From JBOGXB01 sp050694215 (lineage in GTDB: Bacteria; Actinomycetota; CADDZG01; WHSQ01): a DNA stretch of 29,744 nucleotides. Positions 23,267-29,744 of this stretch are shown here, in pieces; position 1 is the first letter of the stretch; the number at the start of each line of letters is the position of its first letter. The notes under the pieces are model-generated. The model was not told the origin of the DNA, did not search any database, and worked only from the letters and a program-made list of their open reading frames with translations. The stretch spans positions 1-29,744 of the forward strand of contig JBOGXB010000023.1 of NCBI GenBank assembly GCA_050694215.1, written 5' to 3'. A program made the translations under genes and the position numbers.

Positions 23267-24820
23267 TCAGCGGTCGATCTCGGACCAGCTGACGGGCGTG
23301 ATGTCGAGGATGACCGTCGGCGGGTTGTTGACCCAGCAATCGTCCAGGGTCACGTTCGCGCCGCTGATGATCTCGACACGATTGGCCAGAACCGTGCCGT
23401 TGAATGTGTAGTTTCCGTTCGAATCAACCATGCCGTCCTCCGCGAAGAGTGCCCCATTGGCGGTGGCGCCCCCCCCGAACTGAAGGCTGCCGTTGCGAAT
23501 GGCTATGACCACCGTCCGGTTCAGCTCGACATCGTTGTTGCAGGCACCCATCTTCGCCTTCCATTGAACGAAGTTGTCGTTGTATTGCTCGGGATCACTC
23601 CCTAGGGGGAAGTCAAAGTACGTCACGAGGTCCCTGGGTAGGTCGGGATTCGCGAACACGCCTGTGCCGGCATTGGCGTCGCCGTTGACCTGGAGGGCCC
23701 CGGTCGAGAGGGCCGAGTTGAATTGCCCGGCGACCGTGCACTGCCGGGTGCCGGTGGCGTAGTCGCAATAGATGCCGCTCGTCTGTGCCATCGACTTGAT
23801 CGCGGCGTAATCCTCCTCCGCGAGCTCCGGCTGCGGCGCAAGCCGGCGGGCCTCGGCAAGAGTGAACAGCGACGTCGGGGGATGACCGTTGGCAGCCTGA
23901 CCCGAACAAACATCAGAATCGGTGACTACCGCATCCGAGGGGTTCGTCGTCCAGTTGCTACCGTCCCATCCAGACTGACCCAGCGTTCCCGCATTGTCGT
24001 TGGCCTGGCAGTTGGGGCTGAAGGCGACGGAGTGCTCCTCGAGGGTTGGATTCCCATTCGGGCACTTGGGCTGACAGAAGATGCGCCCCGCCGCGTGCGC
24101 AGACGCGGGCATGTCTCCCGAGTCGTTGGGGTTCCCATCGTCTGGGAAGCAACCGACCGGGTTTCCCGGAACGGTCGGAGGATCACAGGGGAAGAAGTCG
24201 CTTCGGTCGTACCAGGGGTCGTTGCCGACGAACCCGATCTTGTTACGGCCCACGATGTCGCCCTCCGAGATGAGATTGGTCCGGCGGAGCTGACCCGAGC
24301 CGTTGATCTGCACGCCGGATGTGGCGTAGAGCCCGATGGGCAGTGGCTTCGGAGCGACATCGATCACCTGCCTCACGACCCTCTTGGCGGTGGGCTGTTC
24401 ACCGATGCCGGTGATGATGAACCGGTGTGTGCCTCTGGGTCGCGGCAGCGGGGTCGTGCATTGGGCGCCCGGATCGAAGACGGACAGCTCCGCCCTGTAG
24501 ACGCCCCGGGAGGCGATGTTCCCACCGGTGTCGCGCACCAGCGAGCCGCCGGCCTCGTCGGCACCGGTCGAGAACTGCGGCCGGCCGGTGCACCCCGAAC
24601 CCGCGACTTGCTGCCAGCTCGTCGCCTGGATCTCCAGGATCATCCGATCGACCCCGGCCTCGGCGAAGGAAAGCGCCTGGGAGCCTCGACGGTCGTCGTT
24701 CTGCGCACGGAATTCACGCACAGTCACGAACGCAGCCGTCGAAGCAACGACGGTGAGAACCGCTGCTACGAAGAGCACCGTCACCATCGCGATTCCATTT
24801 TCGTTGCCAAGTCTGTTCAT
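23267..24820 (-). CDS. PilX/GspK-like minor pilin with large Cys-rich exported region
   Basis: 517 aa from the ATG at 24818-24820, which has GGAGG 5 nt upstream; GTG 24835 and ATG 24832 are alternatives overlapping the pilW stop. NENG then IAMVTVLFVAAVLTVVASTA is a pilin-like membrane helix without the Glu at +5, as in PilX and GspK, followed by ALSFAEAGVDRMI, the PilX N-domain signature. The exported part contains 12 cysteines and ends in a Gly/Asn-rich, beta-helix-like stretch (GSLQFGGGATANGALFAEDG region). Probably sits at the pilus tip or primes assembly with the neighbouring minor pilins; an adhesin role is possible but unproven. Confidence 0.8.
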   Translation of the reverse strand: MNRLGNENGIAMVTVLFVAAVLTVVASTAAFVTVREFRAQNDDRRGSQALSFAEAGVDRMILEIQATSWQQVAGSGCTGRPQFSTGADEAGGSLVRDTGGNIASRGVYRAELSVFDPGAQCTTPLPRPRGTHRFIITGIGEQPTAKRVVRQVIDVAPKPLPIGLYATSGVQINGSGQLRRTNLISEGDIVGRNKIGFVGNDPWYDRSDFFPCDPPTVPGNPVGCFPDDGNPNDSGDMPASAHAAGRIFCQPKCPNGNPTLEEHSVAFSPNCQANDNAGTLGQSGWDGSNWTTNPSDAVVTDSDVCSGQAANGHPPTSLFTLAEARRLAPQPELAEEDYAAIKSMAQTSGIYCDYATGTRQCTVAGQFNSALSTGALQVNGDANAGTGVFANPDLPRDLVTYFDFPLGSDPEQYNDNFVQWKAKMGACNNDVELNRTVVIAIRNGSLQFGGGATANGALFAEDGMVDSNGNYTFNGTVLANRVEIISGANVTLDDCWVNNPPTVILDITPVSWSEIDR

Positions 24821-24831
24821 CGTCCCCTCCA

Positions 24832-25494
24832 TCACCGCCGATTGCGCAACTGGGCTTCGGCGAAGAACTCAGTCGCTCGTACGCCGCTTCGAGCATCACC
24901 GCTGCTTACCCGCAGCGCATAACTAACGTTCGTAACGAACGGCAGCTCCTCCGCCCCGCAGACGTTGTCACCATTCCCGCCAGTGACGCCGAATGGAGGA
25001 TCGTCGATCTCGGCACAGGAGGCGACGCCATCCTCGGGGTCGTAGTCGTACTCCAGCTGGTTGCTCGAGTACGAGAACATGTTGGTCCCCGCAAGATCGG
25101 AGACGCCCAAGACGAGTGGCTCCGTGGTCGTGGGGTTGGCGCCGTCCGGGATGTTTGCCGTCAGGAGGATGCGCTCGGTATCGGAGTCGAAGGTGAAGGT
25201 CTCCTGCTCCGCCTCGTCGTCCGTGTCTCCATCGAGGTTGAAGTCGATGCCGATCTCATAGGAGTCCGCGTCGGCGGCCACCAGGTCCTTGGCCTCTCGC
25301 GTGTCGCGGATCATCCGGTTGAGTCCGAGCCTCGCCTCCTCGGATATCTGAACCACGTTCCGAGCGGTCTTGCCGCCTCGAACCCCCGAGAAGACGGCGA
25401 GGTAGAGGCTCGTCGATATGACGCCGAAGATCATGATGACGACCAGCAGCTCTACGAGCGTGAAGCCTTCCTCCGAGGCGAATCTGTCTCTCAT
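24832..25494 (-). CDS. PilW/GspJ-like minor pilin
   Basis: 220 aa. Prepilin site after EEG, then FTLVELLVVIMIFGVISTSL with Glu at +5. The ARLGLNRMIRDTREA segment just after the helix is typical of PilW/GspJ. Residues about 84-96 read DFNLDGDTDDEAE, which resembles an EF-hand-type calcium loop. Two cysteines in the C-terminal half could form a disulfide. Start ATG (25492-25494) overlaps the preceding stop (ATGA); the longer open frame upstream belongs to the neighbouring gene's shadow. Confidence 0.85.
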   Translation of the reverse strand: MRDRFASEEGFTLVELLVVIMIFGVISTSLYLAVFSGVRGGKTARNVVQISEEARLGLNRMIRDTREAKDLVAADADSYEIGIDFNLDGDTDDEAEQETFTFDSDTERILLTANIPDGANPTTTEPLVLGVSDLAGTNMFSYSSNQLEYDYDPEDGVASCAEIDDPPFGVTGGNGDNVCGAEELPFVTNVSYALRVSSGDARSGVRATEFFAEAQLRNRR

Positions 25495-27323
25495 CGTTGG
25501 TCCAGTGCCTGGCAACTCAGGGACCCGACCGAGATGTTGACGGGGGCGGGATCCAACGAGGAGGAGGCCTCCATGGGAAAGGCGACGGAGTCGATCGTGA
25601 GCGCGCCGCCGATGCTGGCGCGCGCGGGGCGAGTGGCGCTGCCCTCCGCCGTCGTCGGCGCGAAGAGGCTGCCCCAAGACCCGATGAAACCTGGATGGTT
25701 GTGGGGGATGCCACCACTGTGGGTTTCCGTCTTCGGGAACAAGAAAACGTCACCCGGGGCGCTGTTGTTTACCTGTCCCGCATTCGTTGGGTCCTCGTAC
25801 ACCATCGGATTGGTCTGCCCGACGTTGGGCCCGAAGGCCGCCAGGGGATCGGTGGCAGCGGTTCCGCTCACGCTAATGCCTGTCGCAGGCCAGTAGCCGC
25901 CGGCCTGAAAACCGTCCGTGGTTGAGGTCTCCCGCCAGATCTTGACGGTTGCCGACCAGGTCGCCACAGGAGGCCCCTCGAGCGCCTGAGACGCCGATTG
26001 GCAGCTCACGTCGGCCACGAAGTCCTCGACCAGGATCACGCCCTCGGGCGCGAAGGTCGTCGGGAACAGGTGAAGCGTGTCGAACTCGGCGTGGGCCTGC
26101 ATCGTCAAGCCGCTGCCGTTGGGCGCCTGCGTGTCGGCGGTCGTGTACCCGGCCAGCGTCACGGAGCCCGCGGGGCGCAGGAACACCATCTTCGGGTGGT
26201 CGGGGTCGGGGTCGAACTTGTGGACGGACGTCGCGCCCCGAGCGACGTGCGGGTTATCCACCCACAGGTTCAGTTGTCCTGTGCCGTTGCCGTAGGAGAA
26301 GCCTCCACCTGCCTTGGGCAGCTCGCCCGCGATTGAGGCCGTGAGAGCTCCCTCCGGGCTGGGCCGCCCAGCGTACGTATCGTCGAGACCCGCAACCTCC
26401 TCATCCACCCCGTCTCCGTCTAGATCCGATGCGAGCACATCGGGGTCCAAGCTCGGGTCGTCGGGCACCTCAAATTGGGGGCCGTCCGCGGGCGGCGCGC
26501 TCACCACCACCGACGCGCCGTCGACGGGGTCCACGATGTCCGCGTCCGCCGCCGCCGGATCCACCAGGCTCAGACTTCCGGCATCAACCGACTGGTCGGC
26601 GATCGAGGTTGTCTTCGTCTCGACCCGCGTCGCGGCGTTTCCGCCGATGGCGCCGAGGCTCCGTGCCTGCACCGCGTCGTCGAAAGCGGTCAGGACGCGC
26701 ACCGCGTAGTCGATCGTCGCCTTTCCGTCAAGCTTGGCACGAGCGGACTTGCGCCTCCCGATCAGGGAGTCGATCTCGTAGGTTCTGCTACGTCCCCCCA
26801 CTACCGTCCAGGTACCGATGATCGACATATGCACTATCTGTCGAGGCGGATTGTCGAGGTCGTCGTCGTTCGAGTCGTAGTTGGCCACGGTCACGCACCC
26901 AGTGGGAGCCAATGGCGACGTGCAATCTCCCGTGGTCGTGTCGCCAGGATTGACGAAAGCAGTCCTGAACGTGAGGGAGTAGTCGTCTGGGATGTCGCCG
27001 GGACAGGCAGGATCGGTGGTCCCGGAGGGGCAGTTCACGGTGTAAACGCCACCGGAAGCGTCTCCTGAACTCGGGTAGTAGAAGTCGAGCAAGTCGACGT
27101 CGCTGTCATCGGCGGCATGCGACACGTAGAACGGAAGCCCGCGAGCGCGCTCCATCGCCTCGACGACGATGTTCTTACCCACCGTCCCCGCCCTCGACGT
27201 GTTCGACCCCCTGATGGAGGAAGCAAGAAGAGGGATGACGCCCAGAGTTACGATCGTGAAGACCAGGAGGGCCACGAGCACCTCAACCAGCGACATACCT
27301 TTGCTCGATCGAAGGATCCTCAT
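25491..27323 (-). CDS. Very large PilV/GspI-like minor pilin (610 aa)
   Basis: MRILRSSKG then MSLVEVLVALLVFTIVTLGV is a short leader, cleavage after Gly, and Glu at +5. The usual PilV/GspI size is 120-200 aa; this one is 610 aa, with a long exported region. That region includes a DLDGDGVDEE calcium-loop-like motif at residues 300-309, six cysteines, and a C-terminal Thr/Gly-rich domain that may be an adhesive tip domain. AAGGAG sits 7 nt before ATG 27321-27323, which overlaps the preceding stop by ATGA; the upstream ATG at 27329 is too close to the Shine-Dalgarno. A minor-pilin role is firm, and the extra domain is unrecognised. Confidence 0.82.
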   Translation of the reverse strand: MRILRSSKGMSLVEVLVALLVFTIVTLGVIPLLASSIRGSNTSRAGTVGKNIVVEAMERARGLPFYVSHAADDSDVDLLDFYYPSSGDASGGVYTVNCPSGTTDPACPGDIPDDYSLTFRTAFVNPGDTTTGDCTSPLAPTGCVTVANYDSNDDDLDNPPRQIVHMSIIGTWTVVGGRSRTYEIDSLIGRRKSARAKLDGKATIDYAVRVLTAFDDAVQARSLGAIGGNAATRVETKTTSIADQSVDAGSLSLVDPAAADADIVDPVDGASVVVSAPPADGPQFEVPDDPSLDPDVLASDLDGDGVDEEVAGLDDTYAGRPSPEGALTASIAGELPKAGGGFSYGNGTGQLNLWVDNPHVARGATSVHKFDPDPDHPKMVFLRPAGSVTLAGYTTADTQAPNGSGLTMQAHAEFDTLHLFPTTFAPEGVILVEDFVADVSCQSASQALEGPPVATWSATVKIWRETSTTDGFQAGGYWPATGISVSGTAATDPLAAFGPNVGQTNPMVYEDPTNAGQVNNSAPGDVFLFPKTETHSGGIPHNHPGFIGSWGSLFAPTTAEGSATRPARASIGGALTIDSVAFPMEASSSLDPAPVNISVGSLSCQALDQR

Positions 27324-27886
27324 GAACATGCTCCTTCGTCGACTCGGGCCGTTAGCCCGGTCACGCAGACGTCCTTGCGCCGGTCCAGAGTCGGGTGGAC
27401 GAGCGTCAGCTGTCCGGGCGTAGCCGTTCCCCGCGCGAAGAAAAAGACGACCGACGCGCCCGAGAGCCCGCTCGTGCACCCGTCGGACGCGTTGTTGCCA
27501 CCCGTGATGTACTCCTCGAATACTCCGGATTCGACGACCACACCACCACTGAACTCACCGCCGTCGAGATCCCCCTCGCGGACGGCCGAACAGCTGTTCG
27601 CGACCGGGTCGTACCTGACGTTCTGCCACCGGGAGCTGCCCACCGTGAAGCGGGCGCCGTAGACGACCGGGAAAGTCTCCGAGGACACCCTCTGCTGAAG
27701 TCCTCGGAGGTCGGTGACGATGCCGTCCTGACCGCCCTCGAGCGACTGGACCCACCAGTAATGGCGAAGGGCTGTGGCAACCAGGGCCAGCAACACGGTC
27801 ATGAGCAGCAGCGTCACGAGGAGCTCCACGAGTGTGAAGCCCTCGGTGCCTTTAAGTGCTCGCGTGGGAGTTCTTTGTGTGGTCAT
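27320..27886 (-). CDS. FimT/GspH-like minor pilin
   Basis: 188 aa. Leader of 16 residues ending GTEG, then FTLVELLVTLLLMTVLLALVATAL with Glu at +5. The rest is beta-rich with four cysteines (two probable disulfides). First of the four minor-pilin genes that overlap one another. AGAGGA lies 5 nt before the ATG. The 91-bp gap upstream contains a perfect CCGAATTCGG palindrome and no gene. Confidence 0.8.
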   Translation of the reverse strand: MTTQRTPTRALKGTEGFTLVELLVTLLLMTVLLALVATALRHYWWVQSLEGGQDGIVTDLRGLQQRVSSETFPVVYGARFTVGSSRWQNVRYDPVANSCSAVREGDLDGGEFSGGVVVESGVFEEYITGGNNASDGCTSGLSGASVVFFFARGTATPGQLTLVHPTLDRRKDVCVTGLTARVDEGACS

Positions 27887-27977
27887 CGGTGTCCTCTACA
27901 TCGGCTGGACTGACCCCAGGCTTGATCGAACCGAATTCGGCTCCAGGGGGCCACCAGAACCACGGATTCAGGGTCAC

Positions 27978-28421
27978 TCATGGACACGGACCATCCGTCG
28001 CCCGTCCCTCTTCGCTGCTGATGTGTAGAACCAAGTCGAACTGGCTGTGGGTGGCCTCGATGCAATACGTGGTCGCGGTGGAGGTGAGGCCAAGCGTCAC
28101 CGAGTCGGCGTAGTTGAGCCCCTGGTCATGAGCCCCACCCGGCTCCAGCTCATCCAGCGCCGTAATGCCCGAATAGCTCCCGTCGTTCTCGGCCGCCCAT
28201 GATTCCATTGAAGTGCTCGCGTCCCTGAGAGCAGATTGCATCTGAGCTTTCCAGCCCCTCTCGCGGAGCTGGACGAAGACCGGGATGGCGATCGCCGCCA
28301 GGATTGAGATGATGAGGATGACGAGCAGGAGCTCGATGAGTGTGAAACCATCCTCTAGCCGCCTGCCGGAAGGCAGGCGGGTATGCCTACGGAGAGCTGC
28401 TCGGCGCGCCATGGTCCTCAT
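27978..28421 (-). CDS. Type IV pilin, second major-pilin-like paralogue
   Basis: 147 aa. A long basic leader of about 25 residues ends LEDG, followed by FTLIELLLVILIISILAAIAIPVF, a classical pilin N-terminus with Glu at +5. The globular part keeps the TTYCIEATHSQF motif also seen in the pilin encoded at 28549 (SYCFEADHTRL), and a second Cys at the extreme C-terminus (DGPCP). This suggests the same disulfide loop but a shorter tail. It lies 127 nt after the first pilin, behind a 15-bp inverted repeat. The Shine-Dalgarno is weak, and the start could also be the ATG three codons later (28412). Confidence 0.88.
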   Translation of the reverse strand: MRTMARRAALRRHTRLPSGRRLEDGFTLIELLLVILIISILAAIAIPVFVQLRERGWKAQMQSALRDASTSMESWAAENDGSYSGITALDELEPGGAHDQGLNYADSVTLGLTSTATTYCIEATHSQFDLVLHISSEEGRATDGPCP

Positions 28422-28492
28422 CTCGGCCCATTCGTGATCAACCTGAATAGGCAGTAGTGCCTAGGGCGGGGCCCATCGAGCCTGAAGTTCAA

Positions 28493-28524
28493 GAGGAGCG
28501 GAGAGCCAAGGCTCTCCGCTCCTC
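28493..28524. terminator. Perfect 15-bp inverted repeat between the two pilin genes
   Basis: GAGGAGCGGAGAGCC (28493-28507) and its exact complement (28510-28524) flank two bases. On the pilA transcript the hairpin ends 24 nt after the pilA stop and is followed by UUGAAC, not a U-tract. It is therefore a weak terminator at best and may protect the 3' end of the abundant pilA mRNA, lowering expression of the downstream minor pilins. Confidence 0.65.
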
Positions 28525-28548
28525 CTTCACAGCTTCGAAGGCTCGTTC

Positions 28549-29043
28549 TTACGAACCGTCGTATGAGTCAGCCGCAGCCAAAGTGCCCGTAGCACCTTCA
28601 GATGTGTGGAGCTGTGCGCACGTCTGGTCCCGCACCGGCTTGCCCGACGCCGAGTGGAAGCTAATCGGCTCGACGTCGGCGTTCTTCAGCCGAGTGTGGT
28701 CGGCCTCGAAGCAGTACGAGTTGAAGTCGGTGGCCACGAACAGATCGACCGCCACTTCCTGCGTCTTGTTCCAACCCTCGTCCTCGAGGCTTTCTGCGCC
28801 CGTGGTGAGGGTCATGCCCTCGTAGTTACCGTTCCCAGGGCCTGTGGCGAACGACTCGGCCGCGATCGACGCGTCCTTCGTTGAGGACTCCGCTGCACCG
28901 ATCCAACCCTTCTCCCGCTGCTTCAGGAACACCGGGATGGCGATCGCCGCCAGGATGGCGATGATCAAGATGACTACCAGGAGCTCGATGAGGGTGAAAC
29001 CGCCCTCACGCTCCTCACGCATTGCGTGGAACCTCTGGAACAT
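28549..29043 (-). CDS. pilA: Major type IV pilin (PilA)
   Basis: 164 aa. Leader of 15 residues ending EREGG, then FTLIELLVVILIIAILAAIAIPVFLKQREKG, so class a type cleavage by PilD and N-methylation of Phe. The globular domain carries one Cys in NSYCFEADH and one in VRDQTCAQLH, likely a D-region disulfide, and an acidic Ala/Gly/Ser tail. Strong AAGGAGG 6 nt before the ATG at 29041-29043, itself next to a 7-bp hairpin and downstream of a c-di-GMP riboswitch. Placement behind the only strong leader of the cluster marks it as the main subunit. Confidence 0.92.
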   Translation of the reverse strand: MFQRFHAMREEREGGFTLIELLVVILIIAILAAIAIPVFLKQREKGWIGAAESSTKDASIAAESFATGPGNGNYEGMTLTTGAESLEDEGWNKTQEVAVDLFVATDFNSYCFEADHTRLKNADVEPISFHSASGKPVRDQTCAQLHTSEGATGTLAAADSYDGS

Positions 29044-29058
29044 CCAGAACCTCCTTCC

Positions 29059-29081
29059 GTCCCTGCAAGCCGTTCAGGGAC
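29059..29081 (-). promoter_or_regulatory. Hairpin beside the pilA Shine-Dalgarno (riboswitch expression platform)
   Basis: GTCCCTG (29075-29081) pairs perfectly with CAGGGAC (29059-29065) across a 9-nt loop, ending 2 nt before the AAGGAGG (29050-29056). A second CAGGGACGG directly after the aptamer (29138-29146) can pair with the same GTCCCTG, so two mutually exclusive structures are possible. No U-tract terminator lies in the leader, so control is more likely at translation or RNA stability. Confidence 0.55.
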
Positions 29082-29147
29082 CTACGACGAGACAACTTCC
29101 AAACGAAATCGCCTGCATCGAGGTCGGGCCACATCGGCCGTCCCTGG

Positions 29148-29230
29148 TGCAGGTAGCCCGGCTGGCCTCGAGGGTCCCGTGGCTTTGCGTCCCCGCCTCG
29201 CGGCGGGTTTGCCTTTCGCTGTGCTGCTTG
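29148..29230 (-). ncRNA. Cyclic-di-GMP-I (GEMM-I) riboswitch aptamer in the pilA leader
   Basis: Read on the minus strand. GGCAAACC (29206-29213) is followed by a 6-bp stem closed by a GCGA GNRA tetraloop (29198-29201), then the near-invariant GGGACGCAAAGCC (29181-29193). A second stem, GCCACG with CGAGGC around a 7-nt loop, comes next, and then AGCCGGGCTACC (29152-29163). These are the conserved blocks of GEMM-I in order. Aligned to the V. cholerae Vc2 RNA, the base at the ligand-discriminating position 20 is G, which fits c-di-GMP rather than cAMP-GMP; that alignment was done by eye. The P1 helix is the least clear part. It begins about 20 nt after a possible promoter and ends about 105 nt before the pilA start. 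Confidence 0.88.
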
Positions 29231-29248
29231 TTTCGGCTTGCAGTCTCA

Positions 29249-29276
29249 CTATCGGCCTCGCCGGAGAGGGCCTTGA
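29249..29276 (-). promoter_or_regulatory. Possible sigma-28/WhiG-type promoter for pilA
   Basis: Minus-strand GCCGATAG (29249-29256) matches 7 of 8 bases of the WhiG/FliA -10 (GCCGATAA). TCAA (29273-29276) stands 16 nt upstream and matches TAAA at 3 of 4 positions. A start about 7 nt downstream would place the 5' end just ahead of the riboswitch. No housekeeping promoter of comparable quality was seen in this leader. The remaining 29257-29318 stretch has no gene. Confidence 0.5.
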
Positions 29277-29318
29277 GTACGTAAATGGACCCTGATTCCC
29301 GCCAAATCGGCCCAAAGG

Positions 29319-29347
29319 AAAGAGGCGGCCGAAGCGGCCGCCTCTTT
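29319..29347. terminator. Strong hairpin terminator after pilC
   Basis: AAAGAGGCGGCC (29319-29330) and its exact complement (29336-29347) enclose a 5-nt GAAGC loop. On the minus strand the stem is followed by a short pyrimidine run (CTTTCCTTT-like), and the A/T ends make it usable in both directions. It lies 22 nt after the pilC stop and isolates the pilA leader from upstream transcription. Confidence 0.85.
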
Positions 29348-29368
29348 CAGTCTCAGGGTGAGGACTAT

Positions 29369-29744
29369 CTACTTGACGAGCTCGAAGATCTTGAACATCG
29401 GCATGTACAGGGCGATGATCATCGCTCCCACTATGCCGCCCAGGACCGCGATCATTATCGGCTCGATCAAAGAGGTCAGGGACTCCGTCGTCGACTCGAC
29501 CTCCTGGTCGTAGAAGTCCGAGACCTTGTCCAGCATCGCATCGATAGCGCCGGTGTCCTCCCCGACCGAGATCATCTGCACGACCATCGGGGGGAAGACC
29601 CCATGCCGCTCGAGTGGGCCGGCCATGGTCTCTCCGCTCCTCACGCTGTCCTTGACGTCGTGCGTCGCTCGGGTGAGGACCTCGTTCCCCGTCGTCTCGG
29701 CCACGATGTCCAGTGCCTGCAGCACCGGGACGCCGGCCCTGAGC
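29369..29744 (-). CDS. pilC: Type IV pilus platform protein PilC, C-terminal part (runs off the window)
   Basis: About 125 codons up to the window edge. The frame reads LRAGVPVLQALDIVAETTGN, then GVFPPMVVQMISVGEDTGAI and LIEPIMIAVLGGIVGAMIIALYMPMF close to the stop. These are the second T2SSF (GspF/PilC) domain and its last membrane helix. PilC is the inner-membrane platform on which the PilB/PilT motors act. The upstream part, and presumably pilB and pilT, lie beyond the right edge. Confidence 0.95.
   Translation of the reverse strand, partial: LRAGVPVLQALDIVAETTGNEVLTRATHDVKDSVRSGETMAGPLERHGVFPPMVVQMISVGEDTGAIDAMLDKVSDFYDQEVESTTESLTSLIEPIMIAVLGGIVGAMIIALYMPMFKIFELVK

Noticed and set aside
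27887..27977. CCGAATTCGG palindrome before the FimT/GspH-like gene as an operator
   Set aside because: A single 10-bp palindrome including an EcoRI-like site, with no second copy or promoter context; expected by chance.

Overview
The window is a chromosomal segment, most likely from a deep-branching, non-filamentous member of the Actinomycetota. The evidence is high G+C, an actinobacterial integration host factor (mIHF) gene, an actinobacterial-style CoaBC, and a type IV pilus (T4P) cluster running straight into aroC-aroKB-aroQ-efp-nusB and a PyrR-controlled pyr operon. Every gene I can support lies on the minus strand, so transcription runs from the right end of the window to the left end. 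No rRNA, tRNA, CRISPR array, insertion sequence or prophage was seen.

Region by region, in transcription order. (1) 29.7-20.0 kb is the T4P block. It has the 3' end of pilC with a strong terminator, then a 275-nt leader with a recognisable cyclic-di-GMP-I (GEMM) riboswitch and a possible sigma-28/WhiG-type promoter. After that come two major-pilin-like genes, four minor pilins/pseudopilins (one of 610 aa), a 67-aa BldC/excisionase-like DNA-binding protein, and the assembly platform pilM-pilN-pilO-pilP-like. (2) 20.0-15.7 kb is housekeeping: aroC, a fused aroK-aroB gene, aroQ, efp and nusB, with stop/start overlaps through the aro genes. (3) 15.7-4.4 kb is the pyrimidine operon. It has its own promoter and a PyrR attenuator (CNGNGA hexaloop plus intrinsic terminator), then pyrR-pyrB-pyrC-carA, a 35-codon very basic small ORF, a VOC-family gene bracketed by two near-identical 35-nt palindromes, and carB-pyrK-pyrD-pyrF-pyrE. 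(4) 4.35-0 kb has a consensus promoter driving mihF-gmk-rpoZ-coaBC-metK and the 5' part of priA, which runs off the window.

How it fits together: the pyr operon encodes UMP synthesis from bicarbonate/glutamine through carbamoyl phosphate, with the NAD-dependent PyrD/PyrK dihydroorotate dehydrogenase pair, and senses pyrimidines through PyrR. The aro genes encode four shikimate-pathway activities. The pilus genes encode exported subunits (all with even cysteine counts) and the inner-membrane alignment complex; the motors PilB/PilT are presumably just beyond the right edge.

The most notable signal is the pilA leader. A c-di-GMP riboswitch sits just downstream of a GCCGATAG -10-like element, and the aptamer tail and the hairpin next to the pilA Shine-Dalgarno compete for the same GTCCCTG strand. 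WhiG-type sigma factors in Actinobacteria can be held by the c-di-GMP-dependent anti-sigma RsiG, so pilin expression here could be set by c-di-GMP at two successive levels. The next most notable features are the unannotated 35-aa basic ORF and the paired palindromes inside the pyr operon.
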